Positions 1 to 33,762 of a stretch of 64,000 nucleotides of DNA are shown here, piece after piece (within the stretch, counting starts at the first letter, position 1; each line of letters opens with the position of its first letter). The notes beneath the pieces were generated by a model, which did not search any database, was not told the origin of the DNA, and saw only the letters and a list, made by a program, of their open reading frames with translations. Origin of the DNA: Cristatella mucedo. Its lineage: Eukaryota > Bryozoa > Phylactolaemata > Cristatellidae. The DNA is taken from NCBI GenBank assembly GCA_009760855.2, contig WPIO01000030.1, forward strand, positions 4,101,001-4,165,000. The letters are read 5' to 3'. Position numbers and translations under genes: made by a program.

Positions 1-352
1 GCCAATATGACCAAGGAAGCCATTCCAACGCATGGCTGGGAACTGCTGCCACGCTTGCCATACTCTCCCGATTTGGCACCAACGGATTGCCACCTCTTTC
101 GATCTCTTTCAAATGCTATGTGTGGAGCTTCGTTCAATACTAATGCAGAATTTAAAGCTTGGTTGGATGAATTTTTCGAGTCGAAACTGGTGATTTCTAC
201 CAACGAGGTATGAAAAATCTTGTTGGATAATGGGAAGTTGTAAACAACAAGGGAGAATACATTATTGATTAATTAGCCGTTAATTTTTATTTAAAAATAA
301 ACTTTAAAAAAAATCAAAAAAACGGCAGGAACTTAGTTGCCAACCTAATAGG
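1..352 (+). mobile_element. Tc1/mariner-type transposon, 3' end, decayed
   Basis: The translation from position 7 contains the mariner transposase C-terminal signature PYSPDLAPTDCHLFRSL, with the catalytic-region D in SPDLAP and the following DEFFESK helix. After about residue 60 the frame shifts: the next frame gives FYQRGM, then an in-frame stop, then NNKGEYIID and TAA near 270, which is how mariner transposases normally end. An A-rich stretch and a terminal-repeat-like sequence (AACGGCAGGAACTTAGTTGC) follow at about 323-352. The left part of the element lies outside the window. It is a dead copy, probably in an intron of RUVBL1. Confidence 0.85.
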
Positions 353-754
353 TAGCATGTTACTCAAAAATTTGGGTAAATTAAACTGGGGAATCTAAAT
401 TGGAATCTCTATTTTGACACTCACTCAGATCTGTGATGAACAATAACCTTAAGCCTCCTCTTGTCTAAATGTCATGTTACAGGTGCATTAACGGACACAA
501 AATTTAGAGAAAATACGTATTCGCGAGTTTAACTGTATGGTTGTTGTAACTACAGATAGGGAAGTGCATGATTCCAGATTTGTGGAATTAAAGAACCGCT
601 AGGTGACGCTTTTAAGTTGTAAAATCCTAGCTGTCTGTTAGCTTCTCCGAACGCTGCAGTAGTACTGCTCAACCATTATTCTGGCTCACGTAAGTCCACA
701 GCTGTCGAAGGCAAAAAACAAAGCTGGTATCTTCCTCCAACCAACTATACAGCT

Positions 755-1145
755 GATAGAGTGAGATAGATTTTTCAAGAAGCTGAACAGGGTGGATAAA
801 ATGGCTTGGAACAATTTTGTTGCAGTGCTACACGGCTTGCTGGGCAATCTCAAGGCTGAAAACTATGAGCAGAAGGTTCAGGCTCCCATAAAGCACTATG
901 CAAAAATGAAATACATTGTCCCTTTAATCCTTGATGTTTATCTTGACAAGTTCTAGAATATTGAAGCTTACTCAAAGGAGCAGTGCGAGTGCTTTCACCA
1001 GGATATGCTGGACTTCGGACGTCATTAACAAGGACAGAACAAAGAAAACACGATGGCATACGTTTGGGAGATTCTTAAAAATTTTTGCAATTTAGCCAAC
1101 AACCTAGAACATGTACTCATTTTCGAACCCTTTTGAACAGCAGTT
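755..1145 (+). pseudogene. Decayed transposon-associated protein, copy 1 (HLDxF / EQGExxHQD family)
   Basis: One plus-strand frame reads AWNNFVAVLHGLLGN, KAENYEQ, DVYLDKF, EAYSKEQCECFHQDM and QGQNKENTMAY, interrupted by at least two stop codons. The order of motifs (FLGNxKAENY, HxLDxHLDxF, YSEEQGExFHQD, YQGxxxxxMMxxY) is one I recognise from predicted proteins that are multicopy in many invertebrate genomes and usually left uncharacterised. The copy number suggests a transposable-element gene. A second decayed copy is at 28,620-29,225. No function can be assigned to this remnant. Confidence 0.6.
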
Positions 1146-1579
1146 TTCGCACAAATTTTGATTCATTTGCTGTTCTTTCTGACTAAATAGGAACCACACT
1201 ACAACTTGCTGCAAGGCAAGCAGCGACTAAGAGTTAATGAAAAGCATGGTATCGAGCAAAGACCTGCACGCGAAATAGGCAAATTCACAGCGGACACGGA
1301 GTAAGCTAAGTGGACAAAGTACAAATAATAAAACCTGCAAGATCTAGCACGATTAGTGCTTAGCTCCAGTTTCAAAGTTTACCCAGGTATCTTAATAGTG
1401 GAGAATGAGCCAAGCTGCAAATTAAAGACAGCACGCTTGATGGATCCAGAAAATGGGCAGTGGAGCTAAAGCAGTGATATGCAAGGTGCTGTATGTCTCT
1501 ATTGACCGTACATGGGCCTTAAAAATTTCCCACGGCTTCATACTATGCATCACTAACAAAGCTCACGTTTGCAGCTTAC

Positions 1580-23775
<22,196 letters not shown>

Positions 23776-24002
23776 GCTTCCAGCTTTGCTGCTGGTACCA
23801 ATACCATATGTCGGCAGCTAGACTTACTGCCGTGAACAGTCTAGCATGTGCTCACGTGGTTTCATCATTCATGTGCTCACCGGCATGGCCATCAGCCGGC
23901 CCACAATTACAGTGGCTCACGGTATCCGTGAGCCGTCAATATGTATTCAAGATTATAAGGAATTTTCTTTTCTAATGGAAAGATATGCCCAAGTTTTTTT
24001 TT

Positions 24003-24008
24003 AATAAA
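24003..24008 (+). promoter_or_regulatory. Polyadenylation signal of CCDC146
   Basis: AATAAA lies 227 bp after the CCDC146 stop codon, in a T-rich then A-rich context. The 3' UTR would therefore be about 250 bp. The first LINE follows at 24,285. Confidence 0.7.
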
Positions 24009-24284
24009 AGCAATATGTTTTACTCTTGCAACCGGTAGTCTGAGCGTGCATTTGTTAATATCGCATTTGCCGAGCATAACCTGCTCGAGCATCTGCTAAG
24101 CTGAGCCTGAAAGCAGAGCTGAAGTTACAGATTTGGGGTGTAAAGCCTTCCAATGATCTTGCTATGGGATGGGTCCCTGCTCCGTGGACTATGTGGCCTG
24201 TTACTTGTGTCAGTGGAGGAGGCAGTTGGAAGGAAGTAAGAGGTGAGCAGGGGTCTTGACAGTACGGCAACATCTATATTAATT

Positions 24285-26465
24285 ATAATAATAATGCACT
24301 TGATAAAGCGCCCTCAGAGAACCTTATCTCTCTCTAGGTGCTTAACATTTGCTGCAAAGGGAAATGCAATTTAATGGTGAGTAAAATCATGCTTGATAAA
24401 CAAACAACATGAATAACATGGTTAGGGGTGACATGCACAGGGTCACCATGCAAATGTGGTTAGTGGTAGCATGCACAGTGTCAGCACGCATAAGCACATC
24501 AAGGACGAATCACAGGGACCCACTAAATGCTTTCCTAAATAGGTGTGTTTTTAAATTCTTTTTAAATGTGGTCAGGTCTGGGCATGTTCTGACGCAGGTA
24601 GGGAGGGAGTTCCAGGCTGTGGGAGCATACGAACTAAATGCACGGTCTCCAAAGGATTTGAGGTTTGTACGGGGTATTTTTAGACTGTTGGATTCCGAAA
24701 AGCGGGTGGTACGATGCTTGGCCTGATGGGGGAGTATATCTGAGAGATAGGCTGGAGCCTAAGAATGAAGTGACCTAAAAGTGAGCGATAAAACCTTGAA
24801 GTCAATCCGTTGCTTGACTGGTAGCCAGTGCAGGTCGGCGAGAAGTAGAGTAATGTGGCAACTGCGACGCTCGCGACAGACAAGCCTAGCTGCAGAGTTT
24901 TCCACTAGTTGCAATAGCCTGATTGCAAATGCCAGTAGGCCAGTAAGCAGTGAGTTGCAGAAGTCGAGACGGGATGTCACGAATGCATGGACCAACTTGG
25001 ACGTGGTGTCCTTATCTAAACAAGCCCGAATTTTAGCAATGTTATGAAGCTGAAAATACGCAGATTTGACTGTGGAGCTGATATGGTCGTCTAACGAAAG
25101 GTCACTTTGGAAAATGACACCTAGATTTCGTGCAGATTCAACAGGAGATATGCTGGTGGAACCGATTGTGAGCGATTAGCCTTATCAATTTCTGAATGGC
25201 TCTTGGTTTGCCCATAACCAGTAAGTTGGTTTTATTATCACTCAATTTAAGAAAGTTCGCTGCCATCCATGTGAGGATATCATCAATACATGCAGCAAGG
25301 GAGTTGAGAGAATTCGACGTGCTCAAGGTTTATGAGGGATCACAGCAAATGTACAACCGCGTCATCCACATAGAAGTGAAAGCCTAGATTGTGCTTGGCA
25401 ATCACATCAGCAAGAGGCAGAGTATAAACCGTGAAAAGAACCGTACCTAGCACGGAGCCCTGAGGTACCCTATATTTCAGAGGTACCTCGGATGATCTTT
25501 GTCCATTCACGTCAATACTCTGTAGTCTCCCACTGAGATAGGACCTGAACCACTGCAGAGCAGTGCCAGTGGTGTCCAGGAGAGATGAGAGGCGCTCTAG
25601 AAGAACTTGGTGATCGAGAGTATCAAAAGCTGCCGAAAGATCGAGCAAAACAAGCAGACACACTATACCCATGTCTGCATTCCTAAGTAGGTCGTTGTAT
25701 ACCCTAAGCAATGCTGACTCTGTGGAGTGATTAGCTCTAAAGCCAAACTGGAATTTACTAGCAAGGTTTGAAGTTTCAAGATATGAGTTCAGCTGGTCCT
25801 CCCCGACCCGTCCCAGTGTCTTTGATAGGAATGGTAGAAGGGAGACTGGGCGGTAGTTGCTTAAGTTCTCTTGGTCTAGTGTCGATTTCTTGAGAAGTGG
25901 CCTGACTACAGCTTCTTTGAAAGGTGCGGGGACATGACCTGAGGCTAATGACATATTAATTATGTTAGTTATGCATGGCCGCACCAGATCAATGCAACGT
26001 ATGAGCAGGACAGTGGGAATAGGGTCCAGAGGACTTTTTGTCTTCTTTGATTGAGATACGAACTCGTGACCAATGATGACAGATCGGAGGGAGGACTGAG
26101 CAGCAGAGGTGAAGCAGATATTCTCGCACGGACAGCATCGATGTCAAGGGTCTTGAGGTTTCGAGATTCACAGGTTATTTTAGAGGAGGAGGTGGACACA
26201 CACTGTAGATTGAATGAGATCTGCATGTGGTCAGATAAGCAGGATTTGGTGATAATTGGTGATGACAAATGCAGTGGTATGAGAAAATCTGGTCGAGTGT
26301 GTGACCCTTGATGTGAGTAGGGCCATGCACGTGAGCCACAAGAGACAATAAGTCAGAAATGAGAATGAGTCAAAAATGACAATGAGACAATGAGTCAAAA
26401 ATCTAGCCCCATCAAGGGTCGATTCTATTCCGAGACCGAGCGAGTGAAGATATGGCAGCAACCCG
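24285..26465 (-). mobile_element. L2/CR1-type LINE, 5'-truncated, broken ORF2
   Basis: Read on the minus strand, endonuclease remnants lie at about 26,230-26,465. The reverse transcriptase is open over 25,340-25,984 ([51 protein letters not shown]). The thumb and C-terminal region (SRLDFCNSLL, CRERRSCHIT, LHWLPVKQRIDFK) is at about 24,680-24,995. The 3' end is the tail (GAGGGCGCTTTATCAAGTGC, then ATT-rich) at 24,285-24,345. The catalytic YADD reads YVDD (about 25,358) and several frameshifts are present, so it is inactive. Confidence 0.88.
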
Positions 26466-26887
26466 GTAGTTGCTCCGACTCACTCGGTGGAAATTACACT
26501 ATGTAAAGCAATCTTTGTCAGTGAGTATTACGTGATATTTCCTAATTGCTTTTGACTCTGAATTATAGAAAGCGGCCGCTCTTTCCTACGAACATTGCTT
26601 GAGTGACAAGGACAGTTATTACCTTGAAATTAACCCATCTGGGATGGGAAAACTGCATAATTCATGGCTTGTGGTTCACATTTAGTCTAATATAGCAGCA
26701 AATGAATAAATATTAGCATGCGTTTGCTCTGACGTCATGCAGAAATGACCTATGAAAAAGAATCAGAAATAAGTAGACGTTATAGATTTGCGGCTATACT
26801 GAAAATCGCTTTCTTGAAGAAGCCCCCAAATATAGGCCCCTTCATTTTTTCGTTTTACTGTTCTTGGTTATGATGTTAACAAATAAA

Positions 26888-27062
26888 TGAAATAAATAGT
26901 TGATTTAACAGCCTCTATTGTACAGCGACAGAAGAGCCTTTACGGCTATCACCACCATTTGCAGCGGCAATAAAGAATTGCATACCACAGGATTCGAACT
27001 CACGACCTTGGGACCGCGATCGTGAAAAGCCACCATCTTACCTAGTGTGCCATCACGGCGTT
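26888..27062 (-). mobile_element. tRNA-derived SINE copy 4
   Basis: The minus strand shows the A box (TGGCACACTAGGTAAGATGG), B box (GAGTTCGAATCC) and family body, ending in ATTTATTTC at the tail near 26,885-26,900. Confidence 0.8.
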
Positions 27063-27589
27063 CAATGTCAACAATTCTGGTGGAAATGCTTGCCTTGGTC
27101 TTATGAGAAAGTTTCCATGTCCTCCTTGGTTTTGGTTAAGATGAGCATCAATAATATGAACTTTGAAGGACATTCTGCCTTTCATATTTTTTCACAGTTC
27201 TTTTTAAGAGGATGAGTATGGTAGCTATCCGGCAGCTATCGCTACCCACTGAGTATAAATTTCAGAATAAATATTGAGTACTGAATGAATTGTAAGAATA
27301 TACCGTGCACACAACATGAGTGTGAACGCTTCACCTACAGCAAGTTCTGCCTTCTAGAGCAATGTGAAACCTGGCCGAAACAGTTTCTGACAGATGGGGC
27401 ACGCTGGGCCATGCACCATCGATCATACCAACAAGGACACAGCCAAGAATTTTCTAGTGCGTTGAACCATTATATTTGGCTTTATATTTCTAGTGGAGTA
27501 AATGTGATCTTAAGGTCGAAGTCTCGCTGATGCTCACATCCGCTCACAGAGATATATACTAACAAGTAGCTAGCTGTTCGCAAGGTAAC
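27063..27589. other. Intergenic DNA, nothing recognised
   Basis: Short open frames only; none resembles a known domain. Confidence 0.4.
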
Positions 27590-28075
27590 GTTTTTCCGTC
27601 TCTACCTCCACAAAGCCATAAAGACTAATTGGGGGTTATAAAGAGAAGTTTTCTGTAGCACACCTACAGCCTAAGCGCTTTCGGTTGGCATTCGGTAACC
27701 AACAGACTTCATCTCAAACAGCAAGGAGAAAGTGAGAAGCTGAGCCAGGAGGGCAGTTGAGATAGAGACTAGCATGGAGCTAGCAGCTCAGGGCGGCTGG
27801 AAAGGATGTGCCACAGTTGCCAGCACGAGATCAGAGGCCGTTGCCTAAAAATTTTTGAAGTGAGTTCCACAGTCTAGAACCTGCAGAGAAAAAGTTTCCG
27901 TCGCCAGCGGACTTAAAAAGGAAGAATTGAATTCGCTTAAAATAATTGCCGCTAGTACGTGAATACAAAAGAGTCGGCAAGATGGGCTTGTGAAACAACG
28001 TGGCCTGTCTATTCCAGGCTACAAAAGTGACCTGCAAACCGACCCTAGGTAATGGCTCCTATTCTTAGGCATTTC
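27590..28075 (-). mobile_element. Second LINE family, 3' fragment, inverted copy
   Basis: The minus strand gives GDGNFFSAGSRLWNSLQKF and the 3' UTR blocks shared with 3840-4290. These include 'gcattcggtaaccaacagac' read in reverse and the terminal 'ccacaaagccataaagac'. Stops show it is dead. Confidence 0.72.
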
Positions 28076-28285
28076 ATCTCCAGGAGGTTCGAAGACACAC
28101 TGCTCCATGACGGGAAAAAGTATCCATCTCTCCCAGCGACTCAGTATGTGTACCTAAAAAGGACTTCACCTATTGCAAGATGTTGCTGAGTGTCTTGAGG
28201 TATGGTGGCAATGGCAGTGAGGTCTTTGGATACCTCAAAGAGGTATCATTGACGATGGAACTCTAAGAAAGTTTCACTAAGTTTA

Positions 28286-28512
28286 CTTAATAATAATAAT
28301 AGTAATAATGTACTTGATAAAGCGCCCTCAGAGAACTTAATCTCTTTCTAGGCGCTTTACATTTTCTGCAAAGGGAAATGCAATTGAATGGTAAGTAAAA
28401 TCATGCTTGAAAAACAAACGAAATGAATAACATAGTTAGGGGTGACATGCACAGGGTCAGCATGCAAATGTGGTTAGTGGTAGCATGCACAGTGTCAGCA
28501 CGCATAAGCACG
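28286..28512 (-). mobile_element. L2-type LINE 3'-UTR fragment
   Basis: It is nearly the same sequence as 24,290-24,500: ATT-rich end, 'cttgataaagcgccctcaga', 'tctttctaggcgctttacat', then the ATG-rich 3'-UTR segment. It stops abruptly at about 28,512, where a different repeat begins. Confidence 0.8.
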
Positions 28513-28619
28513 TGTATTCTTTGCTTATGTGACAGCCGGGGCACTAATGCATACTATCGCAAAAGGGACTGGCCTTCGCGAACAGAGTTTTCTCTAAATA
28601 AGCACACTATCAAGTAGAG

Positions 28620-29225
28620 CAGCTGCTAGACCCTCGGAAGAAGCTGATTCACATCAAGTTAGGCCTTGTCGAACAATCTGTCACCGCTCTAGGCAATTTT
28701 AAAGTATCCAAGAAGTCTGTACACAGCTCTTAGAGGTTAAGGTCGTGGTTGGATTTTTTTGGACCGCGGACAAAGAGCTCATAGCGTGCGACGAATTCTC
28801 CAAGAAGCTGGAGAGGACCGAGAACGTTGCTCGGAACAGTTTCACATGATCGGATCGCGATACTTAGGCAATCACAAGGCTGAAAACTATGAGCAGCTGG
28901 TACTCTAATCAAGAACAATCCCAAAATGTGATGTAGACTGGACATCAAAGTTGATATCTTCGATGCTCGTCTAGATAAGTTCGAGTAGAACGAGGAACTT
29001 TACTCCGAGGAGCTTGGCGAGCGTGCTCACCAAGATGTGCAGAACATTTAATGTCATCACCAAGGACAGTATAATAAAAACATGATGGGGGAGTAATATC
29101 AATAATTATACACCTGATAAAGCGCCCTCATCATCTCTTTCTATGTTTGAGAGTTTTGTCAAAAAACGATTTATATTATAGCTGCTAATCTAGAACATCT
29201 ACTCGTTTATCGACCCTTTTGGATA
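28620..29225 (+). pseudogene. Decayed transposon-associated protein, copy 2 (HLDxF / EQGExxHQD family)
   Basis: Plus-strand frames read KKLIHIKLGLVEQSVTALGN, a block corresponding to FFGPRTK, then DIFDARLDKFE, LYSEELGERAHQDVQN and QGQYNKNMMGE. Frameshifts and stops lie between them. The upstream IHIKLGLV block normally precedes the KAENYEQ block in this family. The last part ('ctagaacatctactcgttta') also matches copy 1 at 1100-1140. It is dead. Confidence 0.6.
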
Positions 29226-29229
29226 ATCA

Positions 29230-30560
29230 TGTGAAGGACTTCCCAGTAAACAGATGATACTTTTGGTTCATTAATTTTTAATCTGACTGAAAGTGAACCG
29301 TGAACCAAAAGACGTCAGTGTGTCAATTTGGTCATCGGAAATCGGTTGATTTAAAGTTAGTCAGTGGGCCGGTCACAGAAGCAGATTTTTAGGGAATTGG
29401 TCATTTCTATACTTCTAAGGTAAAAGCAATTTTAAGGAGCTTACAAACCGGGACAAGTTGTGTTGCACAAGTATTATTGCAATAGGCCAGACAGGAAGAA
29501 TATCAACCCATAGCTTACTAGAAGCTATAAGCTGAAATGATAGTCAAAATATTTCAAGACACTGTTTTGCTTCAGCACCAGACACTAATATATGAGCATG
29601 TCTCATAGAAGGACATCTAAAGCACTATAAAATGCTTCGGAACTATCGAAGAATAAATGGCTGAAAGACCACTCTGAATAAGTTAGCTGTTTCCAAGAGT
29701 ATGAAACTTATCATGGTCCTTGCTAAAAATGCCCAACGGCACATCAGCTTGTATTCTCCAATAATTATTTCGTAAATAAGAAAATTGGGAACTTTACAAG
29801 GAGCTTTTTTGCATTCTCCTTACACCCGGTCTATTGTCTAGCCTTGATGTTGCTGCTACTACTACCGTCTACCAGGCCGACCACGCCCGATAGGTTCGAC
29901 GTCGGCACCAAACTAAATGTGATTCCATGATTGCCAGGGTGCAGTTCAGCCGACCATGACCTATGCGTATGAAGCTTGCTCGAAACTACCTTTATAATAT
30001 ACGGCATCCAAGTCGCCTGGCTTGTTAATATGCATATTTGCTAAACTCAGCAGGTAAATTAGATTCTAGTCCCGAATGGGTGTTCTCTCTTCGGCGCAGG
30101 AAACTAGAGAAGCACCCTGCCCGTTTTCTAACTCGTACGTATTGGTAGAATTTTCATGTTGGCGGTCGAAGAATGGCCAATTCCAAGTGCTGTGAGTAAA
30201 ACTCACCCCAAGGTTAACACCCGGGACATGTGTATACTTCGCTCACACTGGTACTCAGTTTCGGTTAGGTATTGAAATGCCACATTGACCATGTTAACAG
30301 GTCCGTTAAAAGTAATATTTATGAAAGCAGCATTGCTCAAACAGATTATTACCAGCTGGCTTATTCGTCATTTTGGAACAGATTTCTATCTACTGTCTCG
30401 TTTGTAGTTTGTTCGCACAGCAGAGAGATAGCCGATTCCCAACACCGACAGTTTATTACTAACGCACGGAGCCGAAGAGCGCACGGCTCCCCTCGGCCCC
30501 TGCTCTCCCACGACTCCCCTCCCCTGGTCGACTTCGATGACTCATCGACCACAATGGTGC
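29230..30560. other. Intergenic DNA, nothing recognised
   Basis: No domain, splice pattern or repeat end was recognised. A 180-codon open frame begins at 30,272 but is explained by the tandem repeat that follows and by unbiased composition. Confidence 0.4.
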
Positions 30561-30565
30561 ACCGC

Positions 30566-30740
30566 CCGACCCTGATGGTGAATCCACCATCTGGCCACCA
30601 GCTGGTCCATGCCACATCAAAGGCGGACCACAGCAGTGCACTGGCCGACCCTGATGGTGAATCCACGATCTGGCCACCAGCTGGTTACCGGCCTGTGTCC
30701 ATACCACATCACAGGCGGACCATAGCTGTGCACCGGCCCC
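30566..30740. repeat. 79-bp tandem repeat, two full units and a partial third
   Basis: CCGACCCTGATGGTGAATCC starts at 30,566 and again at 30,645. Both units continue with 'atctggccaccagctggt' and 'ccacatc..aggcggaccac'. A partial third unit ends near 30,740. The 79-bp period is not a multiple of three, arguing against coding use. Confidence 0.85.
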
Positions 30741-31017
30741 TCTCGGCGGTGCTTCTAATAGCTCACCGGTGGCTTATCAGACATACAATACATACATACG
30801 AACTACATCGTTAATTTCACGGATTGTTTACGAGTAACATCTGTGGTAGTACTTCTATGGACCACGGGTTTGAACGGTTCCGCACGCGAGCGACCAATCA
30901 AAGCGACGTAAGTTTTGCTTTTATCCAGCATATTAAGGAATTTGGCTACTGATCATGATTGAATGCATTAAACGCCCATTGTGAAGACAAAATCTGTTCA
31001 GCGTAATTTCATTCTTT

Positions 31018-31430
31018 ATAAAAATGATAATAATATAACAAATTGGTATATCCTCATCAGAAAACCTAATCTCTTTCTAGGCACTTATGCTTAAAAATTA
31101 AATAACAAATATACTTAAATATAAATTATATATATATAATATAGTATAATTATATAATATAATTAAAACTTAAATACACTGTAAAGCAAGCATGATCAAT
31201 TGGTTAGCTGTAAAATGCACAGTGTCAACAAGCATAATATGATTACTTGTAGCATGCACAATGTCAGCATGCATAAGCATAAAAAGAACCTATCACAAGG
31301 ACTCAGCAAATGCTGAGAGAAACAGGTGCATTATAGCTTTTCTTTAAATGTGTTAAAGTCAGGGGATGTTGTGACTTGAGGCGGGAGTGAGTTCCAAGCT
31401 TTAGGAGCGTACGAACTAAAGGCATTCTTT
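31018..31430 (-). mobile_element. L2-type LINE 3' fragment, diverged
   Basis: The tail 'ctcatcagaaaacctaatct' then 'ctttctaggcactt' is followed by an AT-rich insertion (31,085-31,175) and the family 3'-UTR and ORF2-end segment ('gagttccaagctttaggagc'). Confidence 0.65.
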
Positions 31431-32251
31431 GAGAATCCCGTCATTGCATGTCCAATATCTCAACATGTGGTCGGATGTTATTCGCCATTTGAACACGTAT
31501 TCCGTGAATGCTTGTGGCAAGAAGCAACTGAGGTAGTCCGGTGACTGAATCAACGGCTTTGGTATCGCTTGCAGGTTAGGCCACTACATGGCCCACGACT
31601 AGAGTCTCTCAAGGGGTCAAACTGACACTGTTGGTTCTCAAAGGACATTAATCCCGTGGTAGGACACATCGTGTTCCGCAAGCATTCACTTGAATCATTG
31701 TCTGTGTGATCCTGCTCTTTTCTTAGTACAGTAGCTAAAGCTCGATCCAACTCTTCACCAACCGATCGCTAACCTCGTGCTCTTTGAAGGAGGGCAGCTA
31801 TGAATCCAGCTTGAAGAACAACTCAAGCACACTGATTGATATGAAACTACATTCTCACACTCGAGACTGCCAAAACTAGTGCATTCTGTAAACTATGCCT
31901 CATCTTGTCTTTCACAATTGGCAAATAGCCTGATCGCATGCCTTCTTGGAATCGCTAAGTTAAAAATGCCATGAAAATAATCTTCTTCTTTGTTTCGCAA
32001 TGAATGCACTTGGCTCTTGAGAGTGCCTCATTAGTCCATCTGTCGGTTCATATACATTTACGTTTTACCATAGTGTGCTACGGCTTGGGTATCGACAATC
32101 TTTTTGAGCGTTATCAAAGTAGTGTGTGGTAATAAAACCGTCACTCTGTGTTAATAAGCAAGGTATTGTAATCAAAATCAAAATTGCACAAATTATTACA
32201 ACAGTGGTAAAGTGCACAGCTCGGTTATTACAAACGAGTGTTGCCATGCCA
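31431..32251. other. Intergenic DNA, nothing recognised
   Basis: Only short frames without a recognisable domain lie between the LINE fragment and the NIPSNAP pseudogene. Confidence 0.4.
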
Positions 32252-32899
32252 TTATTGCAAGGGAGACCAACTTGTTAGTGCCAGGATACGCAAATGAACG
32301 TTCGACGTAGCTGTCTGGAGTTCGGTAACGGAAAACTATAAGTGGCACGTGGCTTTAACCAAGCATAACAATAATATAAACACTATAATCAGATCAAGTT
32401 CGTTGCACTGTAGCCGGGACATTATTGCAAGAAGTCATCTATCGCAAAAAATACAACTACTATCACATTGTTCTCGGCACAAGTTCAAAGGGCGATACCC
32501 ATCATCCAGATTATTGTACTGTATAATGGTGTAAACTGCAAATTAGCTTGGTAAAATTAGAAATAAATAGTACCGAATTTGTTTGATATACCTAGAAATC
32601 GCAAGAAAGATTCATCTCACCATTCGATAGACATGATGATCCAACCACTTCATGCCAGGTACCAATTACGGCAACATCATGCAATGCTTCCACAAAGGGT
32701 CGTACTGCAGTGCTGATTTAACGGCCTTGATTGAAAGTGAGCTTGTACATAATGTAGGCACTTGGTTCAACAATAAAAAAAGCAACACTCTCGGTAAACA
32801 GTTTGTCCAATCAAGTCATAGTTCTGTCTTGAGAAAAGCTTGGGACAGATACCCAGAATTATGCGGAGCTGGTTTACTGATCACGAACAGTAACTCAAA

Positions 32900-33760
32900 A
32901 CCTGCACAATAAATAACTAAAATATAACTCCATGCCAATTTAAACTATTCTCATGCCATCACATTGCTCTGTTGCTTCTGCATGGTTGAATAAGAGCAAT
33001 TACACGGGCCAACGACAGTCAGCAATGAGATACTTCATAACTATCCCCAGCGGTATACCAAAGGGGGCAGAGGGAATATGTCCCGGGTTGCAGGATCAAG
33101 GGCGCTGGATCTTGGGTGGGTGCTGGGGGGCTCCATCTGTGTAGTTCATCACCGAGCGAACAATATCCTAGGCATGCCACTGACTGTCACTGAATACCAA
33201 ATTTTAGGCCATGGAGATGGCAAGCCAAATTCACGAAACGTTAGACCTAAAGCAAGCACAATTCACCAAAATCCCTTGAAAAACCAGTGTTACCAGCTAG
33301 TACTTGTTGCTGGAAGCAACAACACCACTACCGGAGTAAGGTCAGATCATCCATTACCCTCTCCAGCCTGATTGCAGCTGGTTAAGCTTAGCATCCTTTA
33401 GCCTGGGAGCCTCTGATGTGAGCTGACATTGGGATGATTTCTTTTTCACCAGACAGTGACTTCATTTGTTTAGCAGGCAGCAATGGGTAAAGGTACTAAT
33501 ATCACCTCCGTTAAAAAGTTTTAAGGAGCATCCCTGCAGGTGCATCACCCATTTTGCGAACGGCGCATTTGGAAAAAGACTTGTCTGCCATCCTCTACTC
33601 TCTGTTTCACTTACTAGGAAACCAATGCAAACGTGTGTCTGCTAAAGGAACCAGACACGTCTAGCATTCAATGGGCACACGGAGCAGAGGAATTTGACCA
33701 AAAGAACACACGGTTGATCCTAAGGGGAGGATCTTGATCTCAGCTTTAAAAAGGGATAAC
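32900..33760. other. Intronic DNA of the NIPSNAP pseudogene, nothing recognised
   Basis: No coding or named repeat signature was seen. Confidence 0.4.
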
Positions 33761-33762
33761 AT

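Noticed and set aside
24409-24726. Plus-strand open frames with MHRVTMQMWL, also at 28,423 and 56,240
   Set aside because: They recur only because they are antisense to the 3' UTR and ORF2 end of the same minus-strand LINE family.
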